Shown: positions 14,369 through 22,473 of the stretch, one piece after another
Layout of the letters: each line of letters begins with the position of its first letter
How positions within the stretch are numbered: position 1 is the first letter of the stretch
From: CAYVAP01 sp964521065
Lineage (GTDB): Bacteria; Bacteroidota; Bacteroidia; J057
Direction of reading: 5' to 3'
Assembly: GCA_964521065.1 (NCBI GenBank)
Contig: CAZFPQ010000110.1
Coordinates: 1-22,473, forward strand
DNA: 22,473 nucleotides
Notes under the pieces: model-generated
Seen by the model: the letters and a program-made list of their open reading frames with translations, nothing else
The model's database searches: none
What the model was told of the DNA's origin: nothing
Program-made: the position numbers and the translations under genes

Positions 14369-15847
14369 TTAATACCCGGGGTTTTGCTCCAGTTTGGTAT
14401 TCACTTGTAATTCAGCCGAAGGAATGGGAAATAGGAGCCGACTCGCGGCAGGGCTTTTCCCATGAAGGGTAAGGATCTCCACTGCTTTGCCCGACCTCAA
14501 AAGATCAAACCACCGCTGTCCTTCAAAGGCAAACTCTACCCGTCTTTCTTGCAGCATCAACTCCTTGTCAATTTGCTCCAAGGGATCTAAACCCGCTCGC
14601 TCCCGCACTTGATTGAAAGCGAGAAGCGCCTCAGGATTGCGGGATACTCCCCCCTCGATTTCCATGATGCTTTCTGCATAGGTGAGCAGTACGTCTGAAT
14701 AGCGAATGACATGGACATTTTGGGGGGTACTCATGAAGCAGATATTGGGACCGCTTCCGACTACGTATTTTTTGATGTTACAGGAAGTAGCCGAAGCCCC
14801 TTGGGCAGGATACTTATAGCCGCCATCTTCGGGGTTGATGGTAGGATAAAACGTACCTGCGGTCATGATACTGGGATCCTTTCTTAGGTCTCCTTCTTCA
14901 TAGGCCTCGAAGATGGTGGTTCCAGGATTGGATACCTGTGGGCCTGTCGGGATCTGAGACCCCCAGCCATCCCGGTCTTTGGTGATACCCTCCCCCCAAG
15001 GAGCAAAAAAAGCCTGCTGGGCATTGCCAAAGCCGACCCCTGCACAGCCAGTTAACTGAATTTGAAAAATGGATTCTGCGTTGTTATCGGTGGTGGCCAA
15101 TTCAAAATTGTCGGCGTAAGCGTCCATCAAGCGATAAACTCCGAGGTCCATCACTGCTTTTGCATATGTTTTGGCCCCCAAGTAATCTCGGGTAGTTAGG
15201 TATACCTTTGCCAACAAGCCCATGGCGGCTCCCTTGGTAGATCGGCCAACATTGGTCCCAGACCAAGTCCCTGGCAGCGCGTCAGCTGCGAAGATCAAGT
15301 CTTCTTCGATCTGCGCATAGACCTCGCTTACTGAAGCTCGGGGTAAGTTGAGGTCTTCCCCGAAGATGGGCATCTCTAGCACCAAGGGTACCCCCCCGAA
15401 AACACGAACCAGGTCGAAGTAAGCCAAGGCCCTGAGGAACCTCGCCTCGCCTTCATAAGGATTCTTCACCTCAGGTTCTAAACTTGTCTCTGCCAATCTG
15501 CCAATGACCACATTGGCCAAGGTGATTTGGCGATACCGGATGGCCCAAAAATTAGCGATGGGCAGGTTATCCGCCGAAACGGTAAAATTGTCAATAGGAG
15601 TAAAATCAGGGTCGGTTCCTCCTGCTTGGGTATTGTCTGAGGGAATCTCCGTGATCATCCAAGATTTCCCCTGCCATTCTACGTCCATCATAGGCGCATA
15701 GGCAGCTAGCACAGCGCGGTTGATGTCCTCCTCGGTTTGATAAAAGCCCTCCACTGTCAATTGGTCCAGAGGGTCTCGATCTAGGAAGCCGGTGCAGGCC
15801 TGCAAGATCCATGTCGCGACAAAACAAAAAATGGAAAAACGCTTCAT
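14369..15847 (-). CDS. susD: SusD/RagB-family nutrient-binding lipoprotein
   Basis: 492 residues. The lipobox LQAC gives acylated C18, followed by TGFLDRDPLDQLT, the typical SusD opening. Helical TPR-like segments include the EARFLRALAYFDLVRVFGGV motif shared by SusD proteins. The C-terminus has the family segment EERRVEFAFEGQRWFDLLR and ends NPGY. SusD proteins sit on the outer face of the outer membrane as a lid over SusC and bind oligosaccharides for import. The gene starts 23 bp after the susC stop, so the two are co-transcribed. The glycan is not evident from the sequence; the neighbouring GH10 points to xylan-type chains. Confidence 0.97.
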   Translation of the reverse strand: MKRFSIFCFVATWILQACTGFLDRDPLDQLTVEGFYQTEEDINRAVLAAYAPMMDVEWQGKSWMITEIPSDNTQAGGTDPDFTPIDNFTVSADNLPIANFWAIRYRQITLANVVIGRLAETSLEPEVKNPYEGEARFLRALAYFDLVRVFGGVPLVLEMPIFGEDLNLPRASVSEVYAQIEEDLIFAADALPGTWSGTNVGRSTKGAAMGLLAKVYLTTRDYLGAKTYAKAVMDLGVYRLMDAYADNFELATTDNNAESIFQIQLTGCAGVGFGNAQQAFFAPWGEGITKDRDGWGSQIPTGPQVSNPGTTIFEAYEEGDLRKDPSIMTAGTFYPTINPEDGGYKYPAQGASATSCNIKKYVVGSGPNICFMSTPQNVHVIRYSDVLLTYAESIMEIEGGVSRNPEALLAFNQVRERAGLDPLEQIDKELMLQERRVEFAFEGQRWFDLLRSGKAVEILTLHGKSPAASRLLFPIPSAELQVNTKLEQNPGY

Positions 15848-15870
15848 ATCCTTGGTAGTTAAGGGCCTGA

Positions 15871-18800
15871 TTAAAATTTGAGGTTGATGCCAGCGGTCAG
15901 AGATTTGGAAATAGGATAGCGCCCATTGTCGACCCCGTTGATGATGGGGTTTTGATTAAATGAGCCAATCTCGGGATCATAGCCGCTGTAGTTGGTCCAG
16001 GTAAAAAAGTTTTGGGCGCTACCGTAAATCCGAACGTACTGGATTTGGGCGCGACTTAGCCATTCGGCAGGGAAGGTGTATCCGATAGATATATTTTTTA
16101 CCCGTAGAAAGGAGCCATCCTCCACGAATCTGTCCGAAACCCGTCGATTGTCATTGGGATCAGGGCCCGTAGCTCGAGGAAGGGTGCTTGAGGGGGTCGT
16201 GTTTGTGTATCGCTCACTGACTGCTACCGACTGGTTTTGAAGCCCTGCCATCCCCTCGATATCCCTCCTGAGTAAGTTGAGAATTTCGTTTCCATGCACC
16301 GACTGAAGAAAGATGCTCAAGTCAAAGCCTTGGTAGCTGAAGTTGTTGATGAGGTTTGCCGTAAAATCTGGATGAGGGTTTCCAATAAAGGTCTGATCTT
16401 TTTCATCGATCACCCCATCTCCATTCAGATCCACAAATTTGATGTCACCGGGAGCGGTTCCTTCAGTTTGATAGGGGCTTTCTCCGATTTCATCAAAGGA
16501 TTGAAAAATCCCATCTGTCTGGTAACCATAAAACATACCGATGGGCTGCCCTTCTTCCGTACGAGAGACAGGGATGCGCTGGATAATGCCCGTGAGCACC
16601 CCACTTGACCCCAGGCTTACGATCAAGTTTCGGTTGGCGGAGAAGTTGGCCGAAGTCTTCCAAGTAAAATCCCCACTGAAGTTCACCGTATTCACGGCAA
16701 ACTCCCAGCCTTTGTTTTCTATGATGCCGACGTTGACAAAGGGAGGATTTAGGCTGCCCGCACTCATGGGGAGCAGCGCTGGCAAAAGCATGCCATCGGC
16801 TCGCTTGTTGTAATAGTCTGCTACCAATTCGATCCGATTTCTGAAAAGGGATAAATTCAAGCCAAAATTGGATTGAAAAGAGGATTCCCATCTCACATCG
16901 GGGTTGGCAATATTGATCGGGGCAAAGCCTGTCATCAATGCATCTCCCAGAACCACATTTATTCCCGTAAGGTTGGCGCTGTAGGAGTAAAGGCCTATTT
17001 CCTGGTTCCCCACCTGTCCCACTCCTGCTCGAAATTTCAAATCCCAATTCCAGGTAGGCAAAACGCTCTGCATGAATTTCTCATTGGAGATCTTCCAGGC
17101 AAAAGCCGCAGAGGGAAAAAAGCCATAGCGGTTATTGGGACCAAATCTAGATGAGCCATCAACCCGGAAAGTGGACGTGAGGAGATAGCGATCGTCGTAA
17201 CTATAATTTAGACGCCCAAAATAGGAAAGCAGAGCCCAATGTCCTGCGCCTCCGTTGTTGGTCTGTTGCCCGGCATCGCCCAAGGCGAGTTGCTGTAGTT
17301 CATTATTTGGCAGGTTTTCTCTGGCAGCATAGACCCAGTCATATCTCCCTGCTTGAGCTTCAAAACCACCAAGAAGTGTCACTTTATGTTTCTCGGCGAA
17401 TGACTTATCAAAGGTCAACAAGTGCTTATTGATCCAGAAGTAGCTTTGGTTGAAATTTTTTCGCAATGCAGATTTTCCAAAAAAACTACCTCTCTGAAAA
17501 GATGGATAGAAGGTGTGATGATGGGTGAAGTTCAGATCACTCCCAAATTCGGTCCGATAGGTCAGGGAAGGAAGCGGCTTGAACTCTAGGTAGACATTGG
17601 ACAAGATTCGAGTTCGCGTACTGATGTCATTGGTCTCCAGGGCCCGAGCGACGGGATTGTCAAATGAAAGGGAAATCTCTTCCTGGGGTCCAGCAAAACT
17701 CCCATCGGCATTCCTGACCGGTGCATTAGGGACCATGAGCAAGGCCGTATACACCACCCCGCTGCTGTTGTCATTGAAGGTGATGTTTTCGTTGGTCCGG
17801 GCAACCAGAAAGCTATTGCCAATTTTCAATTTATCACTGAAGGAATGATCTAAGTTGATTTTTCCAGACAGGCGATCAAAGTCCGACCCCACGACGATCC
17901 CTTCGCGAAAGTGATAAGAAGCAGAAAAAGCATATTGGGTGCGTTTATTTCCGCCAGCCAAGGTCATTTGATAGTTTTGCATTCCTGCGGGACGGAATAC
18001 TTCCTCTTGCCAATCGGTACCTTCTCCCAATAGTTCAGGGCGCTCAAACTCCTCAATGGTTTCCCCCCCTATCTCCTGATAATAAGCAGCATATTGCTGG
18101 AGGTTCATTACCGGAACCTTGCGAGCCAAGGTTTGGTTGGTGTAATAGGATTCAAAACTGAGGGTAGATTTTCCCTCTCCCCCTCGCTTGGTGCGGATGA
18201 TGACTACCCCATTGGCGGCCCGTGCCCCGTAGATGGCCGTAGCCGAAGCATCTTTCAGTACTTCGATGGATTCGATGTCGTTGGGGTTGATGGTATTGAG
18301 GGCATTGGAATATTGCCCTCCGCCATCTAGATCGGAGAAATTATTGGAACCGCTGACATTGTCATTGACCACGGGTACGCCATCGATGACGTAAAGAGGT
18401 TCTGCCGAAAGGGTGGAGCCTATTCCTCGAATTCTGATGGACAGAGCACCACCTGGAGCACCAGAATTTTGCGTAACCATTACCCCAGCCGCTCTTCCTT
18501 GAATGGCCTGATCAAGTCCGGTATTGGGAATTTCTTTCAGTTCCTCTTCTGAGATAGAAGAAATGGCCCCGGTTAGATCGCTCTTCTTCTGGGTACCATA
18601 TCCGATTACAACCACCTCATCGATATTCTTGGTATCGGGCACCATATTGATGGTCCCAATTTCTTCTTGGCTAGCGATGATGCGCTTGTCCTCATACCCA
18701 TAGTATCGAATAAGCAATGTTTCATTTCTTTCTATCCGCAGCGTGAAGCGACCTTCGTTATCGGTCAGATCTCCGCGGCCACCACTCCCCAATGAAACCA

Positions 18801-19260
18801 CCGCAGCTCCTATCAGGGGCTCCCCCGTTTCACCATCCAGGATTCGGCCTGACACCAAGATGACCTCATCTATGTGGTTGGGGAGAGGTTTCTGAGGTTC
18901 TTCTGAGCGCTGGCCTGCTTTGTTTTTCTTTACGATGTAGGTCCCTGAACCCAGCTTTTTGTACGTAAAATCTAGGTCTCCTAATAGGCGTTCGAGGTCC
19001 CCATCGATGGATGTGCCGGGCTGGATAGGAACAACTTGAACATTCCTAGTCTGCTCAATGTCATATACGATGTTAACCCTGTGGACGGAAGCAATTTTTT
19101 CAATCTCCCCACTGAGGGGCGTTACTTGCTCTACCCCTCCTTCAACCATTTTTATTAGCCCGGGCTCATTGGCTCCATAGGAAGCCAAACTTGCCATGAC
19201 CAGCAAAAACAATAGGATAATGGAGTTCCTTCTTCTGTTGAGAGTAAACAGTAGATTCAT
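15871..19260 (-). CDS. susC: SusC/RagA-family TonB-dependent receptor with STN domain
   Basis: 1129 residues. A signal peptide ends near residue 30. An STN (secretin/TonB short N-terminal) domain covers about 45-105 (IEKIASVHRVNIVYDIEQ and LLGDLDFTYKKLGSGTYIVKK). A carboxypeptidase-regulatory-like domain (about 130-210) starts VSGRILDGETGEPLIGA. The TonB-box region is IDEVVVIGYGTQKK. The plug domain includes GRAAGVMVTQNSGAPGG and ISIRIRG-type segments. A long beta-barrel ends in LKF. It would import oligosaccharides across the outer membrane using TonB energy, with SusD as lid. The STN domain is the part that contacts FecR-type anti-sigma factors in FecA-like systems, and a FecR gene lies 56 bp upstream. 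Receptor, FecR and ECF factor therefore form one signalling set. Confidence 0.97.
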   Translation of the reverse strand: MNLLFTLNRRRNSIILLFLLVMASLASYGANEPGLIKMVEGGVEQVTPLSGEIEKIASVHRVNIVYDIEQTRNVQVVPIQPGTSIDGDLERLLGDLDFTYKKLGSGTYIVKKNKAGQRSEEPQKPLPNHIDEVILVSGRILDGETGEPLIGAAVVSLGSGGRGDLTDNEGRFTLRIERNETLLIRYYGYEDKRIIASQEEIGTINMVPDTKNIDEVVVIGYGTQKKSDLTGAISSISEEELKEIPNTGLDQAIQGRAAGVMVTQNSGAPGGALSIRIRGIGSTLSAEPLYVIDGVPVVNDNVSGSNNFSDLDGGGQYSNALNTINPNDIESIEVLKDASATAIYGARAANGVVIIRTKRGGEGKSTLSFESYYTNQTLARKVPVMNLQQYAAYYQEIGGETIEEFERPELLGEGTDWQEEVFRPAGMQNYQMTLAGGNKRTQYAFSASYHFREGIVVGSDFDRLSGKINLDHSFSDKLKIGNSFLVARTNENITFNDNSSGVVYTALLMVPNAPVRNADGSFAGPQEEISLSFDNPVARALETNDISTRTRILSNVYLEFKPLPSLTYRTEFGSDLNFTHHHTFYPSFQRGSFFGKSALRKNFNQSYFWINKHLLTFDKSFAEKHKVTLLGGFEAQAGRYDWVYAARENLPNNELQQLALGDAGQQTNNGGAGHWALLSYFGRLNYSYDDRYLLTSTFRVDGSSRFGPNNRYGFFPSAAFAWKISNEKFMQSVLPTWNWDLKFRAGVGQVGNQEIGLYSYSANLTGINVVLGDALMTGFAPINIANPDVRWESSFQSNFGLNLSLFRNRIELVADYYNKRADGMLLPALLPMSAGSLNPPFVNVGIIENKGWEFAVNTVNFSGDFTWKTSANFSANRNLIVSLGSSGVLTGIIQRIPVSRTEEGQPIGMFYGYQTDGIFQSFDEIGESPYQTEGTAPGDIKFVDLNGDGVIDEKDQTFIGNPHPDFTANLINNFSYQGFDLSIFLQSVHGNEILNLLRRDIEGMAGLQNQSVAVSERYTNTTPSSTLPRATGPDPNDNRRVSDRFVEDGSFLRVKNISIGYTFPAEWLSRAQIQYVRIYGSAQNFFTWTNYSGYDPEIGSFNQNPIINGVDNGRYPISKSLTAGINLKF

Positions 19261-19316
19261 TGTAGCAGTAGTATGTTTTTAAACCGTCTCGAAGGTCGGG
19301 AAGCTGGCTATTTGAT

Positions 19317-20345
19317 TTATTCTATCAAGAAAGTTTGCTCCCCCGTCTTTTGAATGTTTAGGTCATATATTTCAGCCAGGGCTTCTAACAAAAGCTCCGG
19401 GTCATTTTCCTGAATGAATGCATTCACCCTTCTAGAGAGGATTTCTTCCCTGGCGAAGGTGATATCAAGGTTAAAATCCCACTTCAACTTTTCTGCAATA
19501 GCAGCTATGCTCTCTTCTCTAAAGATCATCTTATGATCTTTCCATGCAGATATGGGTTCTAGATCAGCAGACTCTAGCGAAAAACCCTCCTCAGAAAGTC
19601 GAAATTCTTCCCCAGGCTGCATCAGAACAGCTTTTGCAGGATGGCCTTGTGGTGTGAGCGATACGGATCCTTCTACCAAGGCCACGCGCAGAACTTCGGC
19701 GCGCTGTAAGGCGTTAAACTGGGTACCAATTACCCGGATATCACCCCTGCTTGTGTGGACGACAAATGGAACATCTGGATTATGGGTCACATCAAAAAAG
19801 GCTTCACCCTCTAGCCAGACTTCGCGTTTAGATGAGCCATCCCAATTGGCAGAAAAGCGAATTTCTGAGTTTGCGTTCAGGCTGACCTCGGTTCCGTCAG
19901 ATAGCACCTGTTCAATAATCTCTCCATAACCGGTGCTAAGCAGCTGCAACTCTTCGGGCTTTAAAGTTTGCCACAAAAAGACACTGCCCAATAACATGGC
20001 CAAAGCAGCTGCGATCCCCATCCAAGCTCTAAAGGGATAGACTTTGGACTCCACTCGTACAGGTGCTGCTTGTAATTTTTCTTTTAACCGACTTAGCTCA
20101 GACTCCACCTCCTCTTCCGGTACCATTCCTCGCAAGGCAATGACCCATACCTTTGCCTCTTCAAACAACTGGGCATTTTCAGGGCTTTCAGCCCTCCATT
20201 GGGTCCACCTTGCATGGTCTTCATCGACCAGCCCCACACAATAGTTTTGGAAGCTTTCTGATGCTATCAGGGACTCAAATGATGATGTTGGTTCTTGCAT
20301 CCAGTTTAGTTTAAGAAGGTATTGAGTGAGTTCACTCCCTTCCAT
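19317..20345 (-). CDS. FecR-family anti-sigma factor
   Basis: 342 residues. An N-terminal cytoplasmic part (about 1-104) would bind the sigma factor. It contains the WTQWRAESPENAQLFEEAK segment typical of Bacteroidota FecR proteins. One membrane helix follows (about 106-126, AWMGIAAALAMLLGSVFLW). The periplasmic FecR domain (about 135-235) includes LSDGTEVSLNANSEIRF, VWLEGEAFFDV and VIGTQFNA. The C-terminal DUF4974-like domain (about 265-340) includes KLKWDFNLDITF and LEALAEIYDLNI. It should hold the upstream ECF factor inactive, or help activate it, depending on the state of the STN domain of SusC. It begins 49 bp after the sigma gene and 56 bp before susC. Confidence 0.95.
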   Translation of the reverse strand: MEGSELTQYLLKLNWMQEPTSSFESLIASESFQNYCVGLVDEDHARWTQWRAESPENAQLFEEAKVWVIALRGMVPEEEVESELSRLKEKLQAAPVRVESKVYPFRAWMGIAAALAMLLGSVFLWQTLKPEELQLLSTGYGEIIEQVLSDGTEVSLNANSEIRFSANWDGSSKREVWLEGEAFFDVTHNPDVPFVVHTSRGDIRVIGTQFNALQRAEVLRVALVEGSVSLTPQGHPAKAVLMQPGEEFRLSEEGFSLESADLEPISAWKDHKMIFREESIAAIAEKLKWDFNLDITFAREEILSRRVNAFIQENDPELLLEALAEIYDLNIQKTGEQTFLIE

Positions 20346-20394
20346 TTAATAAGAGGAGGCAAAAATCAGTGTTTTACTAAAAGGAGGGAAAAAA

Positions 20395-20937
20395 TTATTT
20401 TTTTCTGAGCTGGAGGAGGTGACCAGCCAATGATGACCTCAGCTTTCGAATAGAGCTGTGAATCTGATTGTAAACCGTTTGCTTGCTTTTGCCCGTAAAG
20501 AGCGCGATTTCTTCGTAGGCTAGCCCTTCCATATATTTCATCCGAAAAATTTCTCTCTCTTTCTCGGGCAACTGTTCAATGGCGAGGTTGAGGCGCTGCT
20601 GAATTTCGTCAACCTGGGTCTCCTCCCTGACAAATTCATCCAAAGCTGCCTGATCCATCTCCTTGAATTCATGGTCCAGGCGTTCCGAAAAACCCTTCTG
20701 CTTCTTCAGCTGTTGGAACATTTTTCTATAAAAAGACCTAATCAGGTAAGCCTTAAGATGGGTGATGTCTCTAGCCAATAAATCTTTCTCCCAGACTTCG
20801 ATAAAGAACAGTTGAATGACATCTTTTACAAACTCTTTATCGGCTTTGATGCTCATACCCACATTCATCAGCGCTTGATAATGAGTAAGAAAGACCTCCT
20901 CAAACTCTCTCTTTCTATCTGACAGATTCTTTGACAT
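20395..20937 (-). CDS. ECF-type RNA polymerase sigma factor
   Basis: About 180 residues from ATG 20937 (MSKNLSDRKREFEEVF). Sigma region 2 covers about 12-80, with KEFVKDVIQLFFIEVWEK and LKAYLIRSFYRKMF. Region 4 covers about 115-170, with LPEKEREIFRMKYMEGLAY and the helix-turn-helix EEIALFTGKSKQTVYNQIHS. The reading frame stays open upstream to 21033, but that would translate through a perfect palindrome and a low-complexity stretch and does not resemble an ECF N-terminus, so the shorter start is preferred. It should direct transcription of the susC operon once released by the FecR protein encoded next to it. Its target promoter is not evident by eye in the 56 bp before susC. Confidence 0.93.
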   Translation of the reverse strand: MSKNLSDRKREFEEVFLTHYQALMNVGMSIKADKEFVKDVIQLFFIEVWEKDLLARDITHLKAYLIRSFYRKMFQQLKKQKGFSERLDHEFKEMDQAALDEFVREETQVDEIQQRLNLAIEQLPEKEREIFRMKYMEGLAYEEIALFTGKSKQTVYNQIHSSIRKLRSSLAGHLLQLRKK

Positions 20938-21242
20938 ATCACTGGCATCACAAGGTCCCCAAAAGCAGCTAAGTTTATGCGAATGGGGTATAAAGGCACA
21001 TTTTATCAGCTGTACAGCTGATAAAATGTACATATTTTTTCATAAACATTGCCCTGTTTATTCATTCTCATGCATATAAGCGCCATCTGCTTTCTATGGC
21101 CAGAGACTCTTTCATTTTTCCTATTCAAAAGAAAATGAATCATCTCTTTACTTCTTGCCAAGCAGCTAGAATTCTCAATTTCATCGGGAAATCACGCCAA
21201 GAGGAATCAGTAAGTGAACAGGGACAAGGGGGATGAAAGGGT
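20938..21242. other. Intergenic region between regulator and sigma genes
   Basis: A 305-bp gap that should contain the promoter of the sigma-FecR-sus operon. Apart from the 32-bp palindrome it has an inverted repeat TTCATTTT/AAAATGAA around 21111-21139 without a U-tract. A 46-codon plus-strand ORF (21096-21236) has no recognisable features. No exact TAnnTTTG box was found on the minus strand. TACATTTT (21030-21023), overlapping the palindrome edge, is the nearest match but lacks a TTG at the right distance. Confidence 0.5.
20998..21029. promoter_or_regulatory. Perfect 32-bp palindrome, probable operator
   Basis: The left half ACATTTTATCAGCTGT (20998-21013) is the exact reverse complement of the right half (21014-21029), with TGTACA at the centre and no loop. 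It lies 61-92 nt upstream of the sigma start and after the stop of the GntR/LacI-type regulator. There is no T-run directly after it on the minus strand, so it is not a normal terminator for that direction. The size and symmetry suit a dimeric repressor. The neighbouring GntR-type protein is the obvious candidate; for comparison, the GntR-type AraR of Bacillus binds a palindrome with a GTACGTAC centre. Confidence 0.6.
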
Positions 21243-22253
21243 TTACAAAGAGCCCCGTTTGATCAACTTAGTGGGATTAGGGAAAATGCCATAAGTACGC
21301 TGCTGGATCATTTCAGCGGCCTTTTTACCCATGTACGCAAAGTCTGTAGTGATGACGGTAATACCTCCGGCTAGGATTTCTTTTACCGCAGTATCATTGT
21401 AGGAAATGATGCCAATCTGCTGACCGATCTCAAGGTTTTTGGCTCGACAGATTTTGATGATGTTGACCAAGTCGTCGTCGTCTGACCTTAAGCTTAGGTA
21501 TACCGTACCCGCCTGAATATCATCCGCGGTGATGCCTTCCACTACTTCTCCGTTAAACTGATGGTCTTGACAAAAGCTGATGAATCCTGGTATCGCCTGG
21601 TCAAGGTGGTATAAGCTAGAGGGGGCGATCATCACCAGTTGTTGGTAACGGCTGAGCGGGTCTGTTATGGAGCTAAGTGCCTCGTAAATATCTCGCTTAA
21701 AGTCTTGGTACAAGATGCGTGGTTTGCCCTTCAGGCCTTTTTCAAAATTGTCTAAAATGAGACGCTTTTCTGGAGGAATAAGATTTAAGATCTCCGTGCA
21801 GGGCTCTTTAAGAAAGGTCACCACCACATAGTGGGTGTAGTTGGATAGATTTTGAGTGATTAAAGATTTAAAAATCTGGGCGTTGTGATGATGAAAAAAA
21901 ATGTCTACGCTTCCAGCTTGACCGACCTGATCTACAAAGGCTTGGTAGATCTTCTGTTTGAAGGGCGTCATTTTGTCAAACAAAAGGAAGATGCGTAATG
22001 GAAGTTTCACGTCTGAGCGCCGAACATAATATCCTTTGCGGTTAGATGAATGAACCACGCCCTGAGCGCTCAAGTAATTGAGGGCCTTGAATACCGTCTC
22101 CCTGCTTACGCTAAGTTCTTCAGATAGCTTGTTGACAGATGGAAGGCGATCATTTACTTCGAGTGTCCCCGCCTCAATTTGGGCGACTATTCCATTGGCA
22201 ATTTGCAGGTACTTGGGCTCCGGTTGTTGACCGTCTACTTCTAGCTTCAACAT
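21243..22253 (-). CDS. GntR-family regulator with LacI-like sugar-sensing domain
   Basis: 336 residues. The N-terminal GntR winged helix (about 10-80) has PKYLQIANGIVAQIEAG, the segment LPSVNKLSEELSVSRETVFKAL split over the recognition helix, and the wing VVHSSNRKGYYV. The C-terminal part (about 88-330) resembles the periplasmic-binding-protein fold of LacI-type regulators, with GIISYNDTAVKEIL and GGITVITTDFAYMGKKAAEM, the family's I.S.ND....I....I.....D....G..AA pattern. The domain pairing is like AraR: a cytoplasmic one-component sensor of a mono- or disaccharide. There is no membrane segment. GGAGAG about 8 nt before the ATG resembles a ribosome binding site. It stands upstream of the sigma gene in the same direction and probably controls the PUL, perhaps through the 32-bp palindrome. 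Whether it represses or activates is not known. Confidence 0.9.
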   Translation of the reverse strand: MLKLEVDGQQPEPKYLQIANGIVAQIEAGTLEVNDRLPSVNKLSEELSVSRETVFKALNYLSAQGVVHSSNRKGYYVRRSDVKLPLRIFLLFDKMTPFKQKIYQAFVDQVGQAGSVDIFFHHHNAQIFKSLITQNLSNYTHYVVVTFLKEPCTEILNLIPPEKRLILDNFEKGLKGKPRILYQDFKRDIYEALSSITDPLSRYQQLVMIAPSSLYHLDQAIPGFISFCQDHQFNGEVVEGITADDIQAGTVYLSLRSDDDDLVNIIKICRAKNLEIGQQIGIISYNDTAVKEILAGGITVITTDFAYMGKKAAEMIQQRTYGIFPNPTKLIKRGSL

Positions 22254-22272
22254 GGAATCTCTCCGTTTCGAA

Positions 22273-22285
22273 TCAGTTTAACTGA
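22273..22285. promoter_or_regulatory. 13-bp dyad upstream of the GntR-type regulator
   Basis: TCAGTT-T-AACTGA, a perfect dyad 20-32 bp upstream of the regulator ATG at 22253. It could be an autoregulatory site, but it does not resemble the 32-bp palindrome at 20998. The rest of 22254-22473 shows no gene and no confident promoter. Near the window end are weak dyads, TCTCC-N5-GGAGA around 22341-22355 and AGTTTA-N5-TAAACT around 22441-22457, the latter followed by a T-run on the plus strand. Confidence 0.25.
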
Positions 22286-22473
22286 AAAAACACATTTAAG
22301 ACAAGGCAATATAGCCCATCAGGTCCCATCCGATCATAATTCTCCACCCCGGAGATTCAATTCATCTTGACTGACAGGCAGATTGCAGCCTTTTTCTACC
22401 TTAATCTACCCCAAAAAGCTAAGAGGCTGTTTGGATGTTGAGTTTACGGCCTAAACTTGTCTTTTTTGAACCT

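Noticed and set aside
20998..21029. The 32-bp palindrome as a terminator of the GntR-type regulator
   Set aside because: No U-tract follows on the minus strand and it lies more than 200 bp past the stop. It is better explained as a protein-binding site.
20938..21033. Upstream extension of the ECF sigma factor
   Set aside because: It would be translated through the 32-bp palindrome and does not resemble a sigma N-terminus; ATG 20937 gives a normal length.
21096..21236. 46-codon plus-strand ORF between the GntR-type regulator and the sigma gene
   Set aside because: No recognisable motif or ribosome binding site and composition unlike the genes; length is within chance.
22420..22473. Possible insertion-sequence end (GAGGCTGTTT and a following dyad)
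   Set aside because: The motif faintly resembles some IS termini, but the window ends before any transposase or second terminal repeat can be seen.

Overview
The window looks like a chromosomal segment of a Bacteroidota bacterium, most likely an environmental member of Cytophagia or Saprospiria. The support is a SusC/SusD pair, two proteins with C-terminal type IX secretion (T9SS) sorting domains of the PNPA type, a two-component-propeller sensor kinase, an ECF sigma/FecR pair with a DUF4974-like tail, and promoters of the Bacteroidota form TTG-N20-TAnnTTTG. The genus cannot be fixed from the sequence.

Layout. Positions 1-1718 are a plus-strand housekeeping stretch: a short repeat and hairpin region, tryptophan 2,3-dioxygenase, tRNA-Val(GAC) with its own promoter and terminator, and a small DUF721 (DciA-like) gene. 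Positions 1810-3301 are a minus-strand operon of a short-chain dehydrogenase followed by a TetR-family repressor, with a canonical promoter flanked by two operator-like repeats. From 3338 to 22253 every gene lies on the minus strand and forms a polysaccharide utilization locus (PUL). In transcription order it has a GntR-type regulator with a LacI-like sensor domain, an ECF sigma factor, a FecR anti-sigma factor, SusC with an N-terminal STN signalling domain, SusD, an IPT/TIG surface glycan-binding lipoprotein, a secreted protein with four tandem binding-module-like repeats, a secreted GH10 glycosidase (probable xylanase), and a 1638-residue hybrid sensor kinase.

How the genes may work together. 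The GH10 enzyme and the four-repeat protein would be exported by T9SS and cut or hold a xylan-like glycan. SusD and the TIG lipoprotein would capture the fragments and SusC would import them. The STN domain, FecR and the ECF factor form a FecA-type signalling relay from the receptor to transcription. The GntR/LacI-type regulator is a cytoplasmic sugar sensor, and a perfect 32-bp palindrome ahead of the sigma gene is its best candidate operator.

The strongest candidate for something undescribed is the last PUL gene. It has the periplasmic propeller, Y_Y_Y, kinase and receiver parts of the hybrid two-component systems that normally control PULs, but the usual AraC DNA-binding output is replaced by a class III nucleotide cyclase domain and a short TPR-like tail. 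Extracellular glycan sensing would then be converted into a cyclic-nucleotide signal. A strong intrinsic terminator immediately before the GH10 gene, with no room for a new promoter, suggests the enzyme is made at a lower level than the binding proteins.
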